This document shows, piece after piece, positions 33,974-46,133 of a DNA stretch of 64,000 bases. A program made the translations under genes and the position numbers. Under the pieces are notes generated by a model, which did not search any database, was not told the origin of the DNA, and worked only from the letters and a program-made list of their open reading frames with translations. Source of the DNA: Cercophora sp. LCS_1 (lineage: Eukaryota > Ascomycota > Sordariomycetes > Sordariales > Lasiosphaeriaceae); NCBI GenBank assembly GCA_036250225.1, contig JAPZLL010000059.1, forward strand, positions 62,001 to 126,000. The letters run 5' to 3'. Position 1 is the stretch's first letter. Each line of letters begins with the position of its first letter.

Positions 33974-35077
33974 GAGGGAAAGATAATGATGATGAAAATG
34001 AAGACATGATAGGGAGAAAACAGGTAGCGGGTTGAGTAATACATAATGATGCATTTCGTGGCTTTTTTTTTTATTTTTGGTTTGGTCAATGTGGTCTACT
34101 TCGAGGATGAAAGTTGGAAAGTGAATTTGGAGGGGGGAAGGAGTGGTGTCTGGATTACGCGGCCTCCGAAGATGGTCAATCAGCTCTACGTTCAAAGGCA
34201 GCGGGTTATCGAAACGTGAACCTGGTAAGTAGGTAGGCACAATAGATAAGCTCAGATCAAAAAAGCATGTCGAATTGCCTCACCGCCTTTGGGATTGTCA
34301 AAATAATCATGGTTAATGTCCGTCTACTCTCCGAAGACGTGCGCTGCCGCGGTCGCCCCGAGTTCCTCGTGCTTTCCTTCTATTTACTAGTATTTGCCGT
34401 GGTTTCGAACATCAAAGTTCCGTAGCTTCCGTTGTTTGCCTCTGCCAAACAATGACATTTGATCGCAGCCATACGGTCACCCCTGCAACTGGAGGAGCTG
34501 GATGAATCTGAGCCGGAACAAAAAGACAAGGACTAAAAGCCGTCTTTGACAACATCAGCAAGCCATTCTACCACATCGACGCCGAGGAGGCAACCGAGCT
34601 TGCAGATGCCCAGATTAGCATGTTCCCTGACATGGAGAAGCTCGCTCTATTCCATGCCAACGTGGGTGAAGTGCAAAGGGGGATCTCTACACTTCGCGAC
34701 ATTGCCAGCGCTCCATGTCGACACTAGCGAGTCCCTTGGCGTGCAAAGTCAGGCATTTAGCCAGTTCCGCAGAAGTAAAAAGGGGGCAGTGCAACCGGGT
34801 AAACACAGACGTGGTGTGACATCGGAGACTTTAGTTCATTGCTGTGACAGAACAGAGACTTTCTCTGCAGATGCAAGCGAGTGAGAGACAAATGCGGTAT
34901 AGGCTCTAAAAACTTTGAGTCTCGAAATATGGGAACCTCGATTTCAAAGTTTAGGTCGACAGTGGTGGCCCCCTTAACAGTCCACCACCATTACGAGAAC
35001 GGATTATTTCACCAAGATCACTCTCATGTAATAGCTATAACCTGTATATATGCTGCTTCCTTCCCACTCCCCATCCC
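33974..35077. other. intergenic with one possible gene relic
   Basis: Nothing was seen other than the open fragment at 34533-34727 described separately. Confidence 0.45.
34533..34727 (+). pseudogene. possible 3' gene relic, unrecognised
   Basis: A 64-codon stretch ending in TAG reads LKAVFDNISKPFYHID, then EEATELADAQISMFPDMEKL. It has normal amino-acid composition and helical periodicity, unlike neighbouring random ORFs. It has no start codon of its own and no visible donor/acceptor partner. It may be the last exon of a decayed gene. The family is not recognised. Confidence 0.3.
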
Positions 35078-35524
35078 TTACACCGGAATCGGCGAATTAG
35101 GATTCCAGCAGCACTGAATATCACTACCGCCAGGGCAGAACCCAGCCTGACGACGATACCCAAGCGCATTGCATCTGCCGACAGTAGTGCAGCGGCCGGC
35201 ACGACCGCCGGAAGCGCTAGCCATACAGCCCTGACGGATGCAGCACCTGTTGTCGGCGCCGCCACTGCAGCGGTTGAGGACGGTGTAGCCCATGTTAGCG
35301 ACGCAGGTGCTTGGGACGCCGCAGGTGCCGTAGAGGTTCTGCGCTCGGTGGGTTAGAAACAAGGTCGGAAGATGTGGAGAGGGATAAAAGGGGGGAGGGG
35401 CGGGACTTACGCCGTATTTGGCCCCATCCCAGTGGACACATTGCTGGCCTGGGCCCTGAGCGACGGCGGTGCCCGTGAAGGAGAGGAGAGTGGCGAAGAG
35501 GGTCGTGGCTGCGGTGGGCTTCAT
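35078..35524 (-). CDS. small secreted cysteine-rich protein (effector candidate)
   Basis: Exons 35524-35411 and 35338-35078 flank an intron with a GTAAGT donor and GCGCAG acceptor (124 residues). The signal peptide is about 1-22 (ends TAVAQG). The mature protein of about 100 residues has 12 cysteines, including two CC pairs (NRCCIRQGC and IQCCWNP), and repeated short loops GRC...GFC. This spacing suggests a disulfide-knotted fold. I recognise no named family; secreted, small and Cys-rich is the usual profile of fungal effectors and antimicrobial proteins. Confidence 0.75.
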   Translation of the reverse strand: MKPTAATTLFATLLSFTGTAVAQGPGQQCVHWDGAKYGVSPAPPPFYPSPHLPTLFLTHRAQNLYGTCGVPSTCVANMGYTVLNRCSGGADNRCCIRQGCMASASGGRAGRCTTVGRCNALGYRRQAGFCPGGSDIQCCWNPNSPIPV

Positions 35525-37426
35525 TTTGAGGTATGCTGAAGGTCTGAACCAGGCTTTGTGACTAAATGCTGTGAGGGAGTCTCCGAAAAAAAAATGACAG
35601 GGAGGTGCACGGAAGAGATGCCATTTATTTGTAGTCTTCCACGATCCACGCCGAGGTTCCGCTCTAGTGGAACCTCAATATCTTGCCTCCCTAACTTTTC
35701 CATTCTCCCCACATCTCAGCTGGGCCACTCAAGTCCCAAGCCCCAGGAGAACATGTCTGTCGCGTGAGGATGGCCCCATAACGGGCATGGCAAGCGTGGC
35801 AGTGCATCTGCGTGCTGAACAGCTAATTAGCTGAAAAAGACGTTGGCGAGAATGAAGTCGTAGGAGAGGCAAAGTATGGTGCAGCCAGTCGGGATTTTTA
35901 GAAAGCCCCAGATATGAGTAGAGGGGAAGAATCCAAGCAGCAATGTTACCTTGCCCAGATTTTGGAGCATGCGAACCGCCATATGAGGCGGCTCTAGACC
36001 GCTGCGTTGCTACCACGGTGATACCACAGATCTCCTGATTGGGAGCGCCAACGGAACCTCGGGAACGTGTTCTCGTTCAAAACCTGGTACCGACCAGTCC
36101 CGCTCCCTACCGTTATGATTTGCTCGCGCAGGCACGAATGCTCCGACGATTTGCCGAATTCCGAAGGAAACTTAATATCCTCCAGCACTGTATTAGCTGC
36201 TGTCTACATGCGTCTGTAAGTGGTCTGGCCTACCAAGATACACCGCCACATGGAGCGGATACAAGATCTTGATCGGGCGGCTTGTGACGCTGGGGAGCGG
36301 GGAAATCGGTGTCTGGACGGGCTGGAAAGCGGACAAGGATCGGAGGCCAGTTGAGAGGCTCCGGTGGTGGTTGCACGATGAGGGATTAGAGTGCCTGAGT
36401 CTCGCTTGGCGGTAGTCCAAGACGTTGGAAGGGGCAGTGCAAGTGTTATGATTCGAGACGAGGATGTTGCAATTGAAAGAGATTGCATTGCTGTCAAGGT
36501 ACGTATCCGCTTCGGTCTCGGTGCCTGACCCAGAGACAATAAATTGGGGGCTAATTATAGGGGCGGGCATGGCTTGGCGTGAGGAGACAGAGTTGAGGCT
36601 CGTGAGCCGGCGTCTCGATCTTCCGCGATCGACTCCCGGCACAGCGGCGAACCCTTCCATCTCAGCAGTTGTTGCCGGAACCGGGTCTTCTTCTCTGGAG
36701 CATGACTGTTGAGAACCACGGACAAACCTTTGTGGAAAATCCAATTCCTCGAGATCAGACAAGGCTATTAGTCAGAGGTCGGGATCTGGAATGAGTTGAA
36801 AATCAAGAGCCCTTCGATGAGCTCGACGACGCAGGCCAGCTTACTGGCAGGTACTTGTCCGCATCGGTCTTGTCTGGCCGCCCGCGTCTCACGCCTTGTG
36901 TGTTGTTGGGTTTGATAATGTGGCTGGATTTGAAGAGAATGTGGTCTCTGGGCAGAAAGCAGGGCCGGCGGTCGTATGGAGCCTGCTCTCAGGACAATCC
37001 GAGAATTCTGCCTTCACTAGGCAGTCCTGCCGTGTCTAGGCGCGCCGTTGTGACGAAAGGATGATTCTAAGGGTGTTGAACGAAGTTGGACTTAGTCTCC
37101 AAACCTCTCTTCCACTTGACCAGATAGTAAGCTTGGATGGTCACCACATTTCCCAGATTAAAATGAAGCTTCCCGGAAGGATAAAGTTTCATGTCAACGG
37201 CAAACTCATTACCCTAACTGTAAAATGCCTAGCTAGCACATCTTTACATGGTATTCGCCGTGCTAAGACTACAATCCGGCCAGAGAAATACCGTTTGGAA
37301 CGCCTTCAGCCTTCTATATAAAAAACAAAGTTCTATATGAAGGAGCATCTGGGCACAACTAAATCAAGCATCCACAACCACATCAAATGGCTTGTTCATT
37401 CTATCAACAGCCCGTTCGCCCCTGCT
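35525..37426. other. 1.9-kb stretch without a firm gene
   Basis: A minus-strand ORF (36762-36193) and the reading LACVVELIEGLLIFNSFQIP just upstream (about 36840-36780) hint at a decayed or spliced gene, but I could not build a model. The repeat copy at 37313-37399 lies at the right end. Confidence 0.4.
37313..37399. repeat. dispersed repeat copy B (pairs with 31424-31515)
   Basis: It begins TCTATATAAAAAACAAAG and contains GCATCTGGGCACAAC, as copy A does. It ends 28 bp from the stop codon of the large minus-strand gene, so it lies in that gene's 3' flank. Confidence 0.6.
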
Positions 37427-40400
37427 CTACTTGCTAGCTGCAAACAGTTCCACTACATTCTCCATAAACTTGTCCCACAGTTCCTTGCAAAGCCCCACGA
37501 TAAATCCCAGAATATCCTTGGGGCTCCACGTCGCGGAAAAGTCAAATCTCTCACCCAGAATCACTCCCTTGACTCGAATAGTAAACGGCTTCCCCTCGGT
37601 GATGGTCTTGAGAGATCCCGTTATCTCGACCAGCTCAATGTTCAGCGTGTCGCATAGCCGCTCAGCAAGCCACTTTGCCGCTGCCAGGGCTGCCTGGGCC
37701 ACGGCCTCGGCTGCGTCAAGTGCGCCTTTGGCGAGGTCGACCCAGGTCGTGTTCTTCTGCGCAAAGTCAAGCGCCGCGAGCGCAGTCTGGAACGCGATGA
37801 AGTCGATGCCTTCGGCAACGGCCTTGACAACAGCGCGCGCAGCCGACAGGATTCCCTGTTGGGCCGCGAGCAGAACATCCATTGTCGCGGCTGCAGCCTG
37901 TTTGATGCCCAGAGCCACCTTCTCTGCCACGATGACAGCACCTTTGGCTATCTCGATGCCTGCTGCATGGACGGCGACAACGCCGTCAAGGGCGAGCTGC
38001 GCCGCCGCGATGATGCCGGCCCACAGTACCCTCGCGGCCTCAAGAGCTCCTTGGGCAAGATTGACGGCCCCGAGGGCAATATTGTACGCGACGCCTTCGA
38101 CAATGAACCGCGCACCCTCGAGAATAAGCCAAGCGGCCCCGAGCGCCGCCTTGAGGATGAGGACCTCGGCACCCAACACTGCCACCTTGCACGCCTGAAG
38201 AGAGTCAGCAACAGCCATCGCAAATGAGAGAAGAATGCTCACATAGTACGGAGCCTCCCAGAAATAACAGTCATCAAGGTCATCCACAGCTTCATCCAGT
38301 CGGTCTTGTGCCTCCTTCACACGCCCTGTAGTGGTCGCCATGTCAGCACCCTGCCACATTCCAAGTCAACCACGAATGGGCAACTTACATTCCTCAGCGT
38401 TCACACGAGCCTGGGCGCTCTCCAAAGCCCCAATAGCATCTCCGAATCCACGCTGCAGTGATTCCCGCGCCCCTTGCAACTCTCTGACACTACCGTTGAT
38501 GGCATCGTCGCCGTCCCGTTGCTTCTGTGCCAAGTCTCGCTTCTTCTCCTCCATATCGTCCTCAAAGGCCTTTTGCTTGCCATTCAGGTCACCGATGGCC
38601 GCCTGGATGTGCTCATCAGCACGTCTCTCCTCCTCGATGATATATCGCTCATTGGCCAATCGAGCTTGTCGACACTCCTCCTCCTTCTCACGAAGCCCCG
38701 CCTGGGCATCTTCCATGGCGGCGTCAAACTTGGCTCGCGTCTTCGCAACCTCCTGCTTGGCAGCCTCGCAAGCCTGCTCAAAGGCAAGCTTGGCTTCGTC
38801 GACCTTGCGCTTGGCCTCATCAATTCCTTCATGAACAGAAGCCTGGGCGCTGGAAAACCACTTCTGCATCGCCTCAGAGATTTCTGTCAAGATCCGCTGC
38901 TCCAGCACGGCATGCAGTTGAAAGTCGCAATCTTCGAGGTTGACCAGTTGTCCAGCGTCGGTCTTCTCGGCAACCGCGTTCTTGCCTTGGCCGTCTTCCA
39001 GCGAGGGTGCCTCCGGTTTGATCAACTTGCCGTCGACCTGGAACCTGAGCAGGTTGCTCCATCCCAACTCAAAGTTGAACTCGAGTTCTGGATCGGGTAC
39101 GATTTGCGCCTTGACGAACACGCTGGCTTCGAGGTCCCAAAGTGCCACGCTGCCGCTGACCTCAAAGTATTGACGTTGCTTGGTAATCTCAAAGTCGATC
39201 AGCGCGTTCTCAGCTTGGGTGCCATCGACCCGCTTCCCTCCGCGAACTTTGAGCGGACCCAGCTGGAAACCCTCGACCTCGCCCTTGAGCTTCAAGCCCT
39301 CGCTCCCAACGCGGCAATCGATCTCAACCTTCTTGTCGAGAATGAAAGCTTTGCCTTGCACCACAAAGCCTGGTGGAAAGACCCGAGTGCCTATGATACA
39401 CCCGAGAGGGCTTGCATAGACGTTGACGTCCTCAAACCGGATGATCTCGCGCTCCGGCTTGTCGATGTCGAGCTCGGCAACAGCGTTGACCAAGTTGATA
39501 ATTTGGCTGGACTCGAGACGTGTTGCCTTGACTTTCACCAACGTCTCCTTTGGATTGGTGCCGAGGTTGAATGCCACCTCATACCTGTCCGTCTCATCTT
39601 CAGGGGAAGAACCGGCAACCGAAAAGCCGCCCTCGAACCCAATTCCCGACGGTGTTCCTGTGGCAAGGAACTGCTCATAGATGATCTCTACCTCGAGGGC
39701 AAGCGGGCCTACTAGCATTAGCTACTAGCGTTCTTGTCACACAAAGGGTCAAACCTTACCAATTGTGAGCCGGGGGCTTAGACCGAGTGGGTTCTTCCAC
39801 TCTCCTAACATCTGACTGCGTTGGTTTTAGCGGTGACTCCAACCCGGGTTGAAAGGCATCAAGGTACTCACGCATAAGCAGCTGCTTGGAGGCTGTTTGC
39901 TGACACGCCTAGATCAAGTTGGAGAGGCTCCGACTGCCCATCTGGTGTCACCCAAAGCGTGGCCTGAAACAACACTCGTAGATCGGGCTGGGTCTCGACG
40001 ATGAGTGTCAGTGGCCCTGATACGACCGTCGGCGAGAGCTCAATCTATGAACCACGAAGCAAAACAAGTCAGCTGGGGTCAATAGTAACCACCGAGGGGA
40101 TGTCTTACACGGGTAGTCTCCGGGAGAATAATGCTGATGCTGAGGCCGCTCCCCTTGGAGTATCCAGCTCGGAGGACATATCTATCCTCAGGCGAAGACC
40201 CCTTGCAGAGATCACCAACAAACGGGACTGACTTTAGCTCGGCGCAGAGAAAGACTCCTGATTGTGGTCTGTCAGTAGCTATACCAAGGTTCACGCACGT
40301 CTTGCCTCCTTGCCTTGCTTGATGGGAAATCTGGCTGTATTCAAGCCGTAGTCGTTGGGAATGTCCTTGCTTGCTGCAATGAGGGTTACACGGTCCAGCT

Positions 40401-42101
40401 GGAGATCCATGGGGTGCCCTTCGTCCATGGCACCACCTATCATCTTGCCGATGCTGAAGTTTTCGCAATCCAACTGGCCATAGATAAAATAGTCCAGGGG
40501 GCCATCCGCTGTCTTTGTGAGGGCGGCGGCGACGTTAAAGGTCAAATTGAACGTGTCGGTGTCAAAATGCACCTCTCCACGAATGATGGCGGCGACTGGC
40601 GTTCCTTTCTTTTTAACCGGCGGCTGCTGGGATGACGGTGTTTCTGCCTTGCTGGCGTCCTTTGGGGGAGAATCCACAGCAGACTCCTTGGTGTTTCCAG
40701 AAGCTGCTGCCTTGCCCTTGGATTCCGTCTTAGGGCGGTCGACATTGCCGATGATAAGCTCGAGTCGAGCCTTCTTGACGTGCAGCTCCTCACCGATGGC
40801 AAGATCATCGACAGCGCCAGAGATCATGACGCCGTCGACGGAAACAAGGACCTCAGCGGCGGCCACCTTGTAGGAGTCGACCCAAACCTCACCATAGAAC
40901 ATGAACCGGCCTTCCGATATCTCAATCGTCAGCTCAGAGAATCGCACGTCCTGTTCAACGGGATCAAGATTGGAGCCGGTCATGGTGTTGAAGAGGCGGC
41001 GGAGGTCATCCATGGTCAATGTCTTGATGTAACCGCGAAGACTGGAGCCAGCTATTTCCCAGTTAGCTTATGAAATGCCATGCCCCAGCAAGGAGTTGCA
41101 AACATTTCTTGATGTGGCCGCTCAGCTCAACAGGAACACCCCCTATGTTCCACTTGGAGACAACAGAAAACTCCAGGGTCTTGTCGAGGCCTGACTTGAC
41201 GACGGTAGTGTTGAAGGTGACGTCGTCAAGCTATTCGTTTAGGCGACCGCGTCAGCAAACTTCCTCAGTCCTTAATGTGTGCAGCACAACTCACGTCCAG
41301 GCCTTTGACACCAAAGACGCTCCCCCATTTCTCTCCTTCCCCGAATGTCATAGAGATATCTAGCGTGTCCGACTTGGGCTCGAGCTTGTATTCGAGAACA
41401 AGTGGAACAACCGAGTTTGGGACGGCCAAGTGGAGGGTGCCGAAGAAGCCCCAGAGGGTATCCAGGTTGCCATCCTTTCCAGGGGCAATGTTGAGCATGA
41501 CGCCAGCGTTGCGGAAAGTGAGAAATTCGCCGAAGCCACGGTTGATGCCGTCAACACTGCCTTTTAACGTGAACCCGGTGGCGATGAGGTCGTCGGACCA
41601 GTCCTTTTCGATGCCCAGGTGTGCTTCGAGATGCAGACCAGGGTGTTCTTGAGCAAAGACGTCACGGAGGATGTCGTGGAGGGGCTGGAAAATACCACGA
41701 AACTCAATGTCGGTCTCGAGCCAAAGGCCTGCCTTCTTCCGGGCCGACACGTCGCGAGCCAGCCAGACCATGCGGGTCTGCTTCATGACCAAGGCATCGA
41801 ACCGGGTGCCCTGGAGGCTGGGGAAGATCCTGCCAAGGGAGATGTCTTCATCGAATTTGAACTCCTTGAAGAGCTCAACCGGGTTCCCGCCCGTCTTGCC
41901 TGCCATAACCACAAGTCAGGTTTGACACGACGCCATCAGGGCGGAGCGGATCAAAGACGTACCTTTTTTCTTGGGTTTCTTGGCCGGAACGTCAACCCAC
42001 ACCTCGGCCAGCTTGCCATCAGGGCCCCAGTCATACCTTTTCTTCCGGGTGGGCAACCCGGAAGACGAGCTCTTGTTGACGTCCTGGGAGCCGCCTGCCA
42101 T
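37427..42101 (-). CDS. large modular protein of unknown family: beta modules, coiled coil, Ala-rich amphipathic helical tail
   Basis: The ten exons are 42101-41963, 41899-41295, 41230-41104, 41051-40299, 40257-40109, 40044-39872, 39815-39760, 39708-38389, 38325-38243 and 38194-37427. They total 4173 nt (1390 residues), all in frame. There is no signal peptide. The first ~790 residues alternate beta-rich modules of about 100 residues, for example LEFSVVSKWNIGGVPVELSG and FQLGPLKVRGGKRV. A low-complexity Lys/Pro/Ser linker lies near 40700. A coiled coil of about 150 residues (REKEEECRQARLANERYI; EEKKRDLAQKQRDGDD) follows. The last ~250 residues are a long Ala/Val-rich amphipathic helix array (AAGIEIAKGAVIVAEKVALG) ending in a short beta module. 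The 38242-38195 intron is 48 nt, stop-free and divisible by three, so it might be retained. The exon-4/5 junction (40298-40258) is the weakest. A lipid- or membrane-surface role is possible, but this is inference only. Confidence 0.7.
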
Positions 42102-43508
42102 TGCGTCGAAGTTCGGTAGTTACCAGCGGACACTGCGAGATCAGGATGAGAAGAGGGAAAGAAAGAGGTCGCCAGAGCGATATACCATACCCCGTCGAGG
42201 GACATTTCTACTTTGTGAGACGCGGAAACCACTCTCTTCTGTTCCGACGCTTGGGCTAGTGTCCGATGGCACGGGTATGGCACTGGCTATCGCCGGCGTC
42301 CGCTCGATTGCTCCATCCAGCAAGCGTCTCCCTCACCGGTTTCCCTCGATCTCTCGCTCGATGCGCCTCCCCAATCATGCATTCCTACGCCGAGTCACTG
42401 TCGTCCCAGCCAATTGTGGTACGTCCATGTATCGTGCGAGCGCGTGATTTCCAACCCGAGCAGCAGCGTGCTTCGCTTCCGAAACGGCGGTGAGGGGGCG
42501 ATAGCGGATTGCAAGCAGCCGCGCAAAATTGAGATTGACGCCATCGACGCGCTGTCAACTATCTCGAGAAGAGACGGAGGGCTAAAGTCGCTGGACGACA
42601 CTGATGGAATCGGTGGATCAATGGTGAAGGGGAGGCAGGGATAGGATCGGGTGCAGGATGGACACATCCGAAAGCACCGACCAGGCCGTACCTATCGTAT
42701 CATGTTCTGCAAGGCCTGGAGAGCACATTTCGTGGGTTAGCCTCGAATCGTTCCTTCTGACAATGGGGGAAGTGGCACTTGGTGGGCCTGCTGAATTATG
42801 GGGAAGCAGCACCCCTGACAATCGGAGCAATTGGTGGAGGACGGCTGCTCCCGCACGCTAAGAGTACGACATGCAGCGAGGTTTGGCTTTGGCGTTCTCG
42901 TGGCGAGCTGATCGCTCCCGGCCAGAACTTCGGGATTCCGGTCTCGACAGCAAAAGGTCCGTCCAGCGCGGTCTAGACCCTCATCAACCCTGTAATGGAA
43001 GCACTAGCCACGTTCACACGCCAGCTGAGCACTCTGCACCTCAAACACACTATCCACCACCTCTGGACTGTCTGGGGAGCTGAAACCTTCAGTGCGGTTA
43101 GTTCTCGCCGTTGCTGATCATGAACCGAATACCTTCCACCTGTCACGGCGCACCTTCATGCTGGTTTCCGTTTCGCGAACATGTCTAAGAGCTGCAATCG
43201 GCACACCGCTCTACGCCACGGCGCTTGTGACGATGCTTGCGACGACAGCGCTCGTCTCTCTTCCGCATCACCACATTCGGCGTCCCCCGGCCAGACCCGG
43301 ATGTCGACCGCGAATGCGTCCCTGCTGTTGATTGGCGTGAATACGGAGTGTCCAGAATGACCACGCGAGGATAGGAGAGATAAATGGAAACAACATGCCC
43401 CATCTCTGTCCCCATCCGTCTTCATCACCCACACCAGCTCCTCAGGACAATATTGACATAACAACCACTTTCAGCCACTCTACCTGCCCTTCAACACTCC
43501 TGCTCAAG
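42102..43508. other. divergent promoter region of the large modular gene and a small unknown gene
   Basis: In this 1.4-kb region no gene is supportable. C/T-rich leaders precede both ATGs. Confidence 0.5.
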
Positions 43509-44116
43509 ATGTCTGTTCCCGAGACCGGCAACGTCCTCTCTATCCCGGCCTACCAGCCCAAGGCCGAAGATGCCACCGTGGAGCTTGAGTGGTCGCAAAC
43601 ATTCAAGACCCGTCAAGCCACCTATTACATCGTTCCCGCCAAGAACGTGACCAAGGGCAATGCCGACGTCATGCTCTTCATCCAGGACCGCTTCTACAAG
43701 GACGAGTCCAATGGTGACCACATTGGCAAGATCCCCGGCGCCACCAAGGACGGCGGTAGGTCCCGGCACCTCCCTGGCTCCTTCAGCTATTCTTCCTTCT
43801 GACGTTGCCACTAGAGAACTTCACCGTGACCATCAACGACCACTTCCAGTATGGCCAGAAGAACAAGCAGGGCGAGAAGCGCTGGGTTGTCCTCCACGAT
43901 AAGGGCAACAAGATGTTCCAGGTGAGTCAGTTCATGGCGGTCAACTGCCGAGGCTAACCTTGGGACTTACAGCATCGCTTCATGACGACCACTGTGCAGG
44001 GAAATGCCGCCGACTGGGCCAAGACGCTGGCCAACCAGTTTGGAGCCGGTGACCTTGCCTCCCAGGTCCACGATCTCGGCAGCCGCTTCGTCGGCGATTA
44101 CCTTCACACTTTTTAA
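43509..44116 (+). CDS. small cytosolic protein of unknown function
   Basis: Exons 43509-43755, 43815-43921 and 43973-44116 give 165 residues; both introns keep frame. There is no signal peptide or membrane helix. Features are VELEWSQTFKTRQATYYIVP, IQDRFYKDES, the beta hairpin FTVTINDHFQYG, and KRWVVLHDKGNKMFQ across the second intron. The mix of strands and a C-terminal amphipathic helix suggests one small alpha/beta domain. It is head-to-head with the large modular gene, so the two may be co-regulated. Family not recognised. Confidence 0.75.
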
Positions 44117-44462
44117 CTGCCCCTGAAGACTAGACGATTGATGAAGCAATCCTGTTGAGAGATCAAGATGCAATGAGGACTGGATGAGCTGGGGTCTAGA
44201 TGGAAAAACCACATTTGTACTTCTTCAGAATAGTGAAGAGATCCGTGCTTATGATTTTTCGAGTCGGTGATTGCGGATTGCTCGCATCTCAGTAAACGGA
44301 AAGGAGTCCATGTCATCAACGATCTCTTGTGGGTTTGTCGTGCATAAAATGGTTGTTGTGGGGTCTTTTTCCTCCTCACAGCTGGATGGAAGACATCGAT
44401 GTGATTTATGTGAGATTTAGAATGCCTTACCAATTACATATCGTACGTTCATAAAGAAGCCG
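44117..44462. other. intergenic, convergent 3' flanks
   Basis: No motif was seen between two convergent gene ends. Confidence 0.5.
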
Positions 44463-45936
44463 TCAACAAGTCAACCAAGGGCCCTCCAAAAGCTCCCTCG
44501 CTGTTGGATGACTGTTTGGATCCCACATAAGGGCTCTCGTCATGAACTGAAGGAACATCGTCTTGTCTTTCAACTTCTTCTCCATCTGCTCCAAGGCTCG
44601 TTCGAGTGGAATAGGGACAACTCCCCGCCATTCTCCCTTCTCATTCCAGAACTGAATTGTTCTTTCGTAATTCTGGGAGAGCAGCTTGACAGGCGGCGGC
44701 CCCAACGCTGCAGTGAGTTCGGCAAAATAGAACCCATATGAAAACGTCCCGTCATCCATTTGGCCTGCGAAAAGTGGTCTTCCTTGAAGAAGATTCCACG
44801 CCCGAGAGACTATGAGCTTTGGAAACGTAGGGACGTGTAGAACAAACTCACAGTGAGACCAACACTCCATATATCCACTGGATAGCTCCATGGAATATCG
44901 AAAAGCACCTCGGGAGTTTGGTACTTGGCGGGCATAATGTTGTCACGGTGAGGCCCTGCTCCTAACCGAGCTGCACCAAAGTCTGAAGCCAACATTAGCC
45001 CAACCTTGGGCATTAAAAGCCGAGACAGGTACATAGTCCGATCTGGAAGCTCCTTGCGAGGACCGGGCGAATTGTGCTCATTATCTTCCAAGGCCTCAAA
45101 GACGGGGTCGTCGGTGGCCCTGAGCAGCAAGTTGCTGGCGTAGATGTCTGCACTCAATCGTCAAAGATACACCAAAAAAAAAAAAAAAAAAACATCACGA
45201 CAGCGCTCATTGAATACATACCCGTATGTACCGCCTTTAACTGGGTGTGCATAAAGTCGAGTGCTTAGAGAAGTTCGATCATGGCGCCCCGTACAAGGTC
45301 CTCGTCAAAACCCTGGCCATCGTTGAAGACGACGTCCCAGTCGTGCAGGCTCATCTGACATGGTTGTAGAACCAACACGGTATGCTTTCCATGAGGCCCA
45401 GTGATCTCGAATGAGTCCAGAGGGAGTCTGAGCTTGAAAACACCGGGGTGCGTGTTGGCAAGGTGCTCGTAAAACCCCAATTCGCGGTTTTCGACAAAGT
45501 AGTGGATGTAGATTTTTAGAGTAACATACCGGTGACTCCTGCTTCCACTTAAATGGTGTTTTGACACAATCTCGTGGTGAACTCACTCGAGATCACACGC
45601 AAGCCAAATTGTAGACGATGTTCCCCATCCGAGTTTAACCACGGCTTGAAATTGTCCATTGAACATCTCACCCCGACGGACAGGATAGAAGAAGTCTGGC
45701 TTATAACCAGGTATCGTCTCTTCTTGAATGAGGTGTGCAGCGTCGATGAGGTCATATCCCGAGGACGAAAGGGAACGGGGTTCTAATCGTGGACGTGGCG
45801 TGCAAAAGTCGCGCTTGCCAGACGCGTAACCAAGTAGCCATGAAGGCGGGCAACGAATATGGGGCGCTGCGAGCCAGCGAACTCGCGGCAGACGACTGCG
45901 AAAAAACCGCGCGGATAGTGCTCGACCGATTGCCAT
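44463..45936 (-). pseudogene. SRPK-like Ser/Thr protein kinase gene, probably inactivated
   Basis: Exons are 45936-45587, 45538-45222, 45147-44852 and a last one ending at 44463. Kinase motifs are present: the glycine loop KLGWGTSSTIWLACDLE, VTLK for the ATP Lys, the SRPK-type catalytic loop VHTDIYASNLLL (HTD, not HRD), SDFGAAR, PAKYQTPEVL and DIWSVG. Two defects appear. Codon 45267-45265 is TAA inside the helix ELL*ALDFMHT, which no plausible intron removes. The normal GTGAGT...ATAG intron at about 44851-44810 would leave WNLLQGRPLF out of frame; only a 35-nt intron ending CCAAAG restores it. The intron 45221-45148 contains 19 A/T in a row. The likely ancestor is a splicing-factor-kinase-like protein of about 460 residues. 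It is divergent from the HET gene at 46134. Confidence 0.65.
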
Positions 45937-46133
45937 GATCGAGTTGTCGAAAAACTTGCCGGTGTCAAGTTTCCCAAGCAGAAAACCGTTGACCAATCGG
46001 CGTGATAGGACCCCTGCCCTGCGGATAATCCGAAACCGCGCGACACTGATGAGAACTCGGACCCCCAGGCAGCAACTTCATCTTCGTCATTGACACCGCC
46101 AATAAGCCTCAATGAGCTCGTCATTCCACCTAC

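Noticed and set aside
36193..36860. Minus-strand ORF plus an upstream hydrophobic reading LACVVELIEGLLIFN
   Set aside because: Suggestive of a gene, but no consistent donor/acceptor set joins the pieces and no family is recognised.
38474..39715. 413-residue plus-strand ORF
   Set aside because: Complement shadow of exon 39708-38389 of the large modular gene, whose minus-strand frame is supported by ten in-frame exons.
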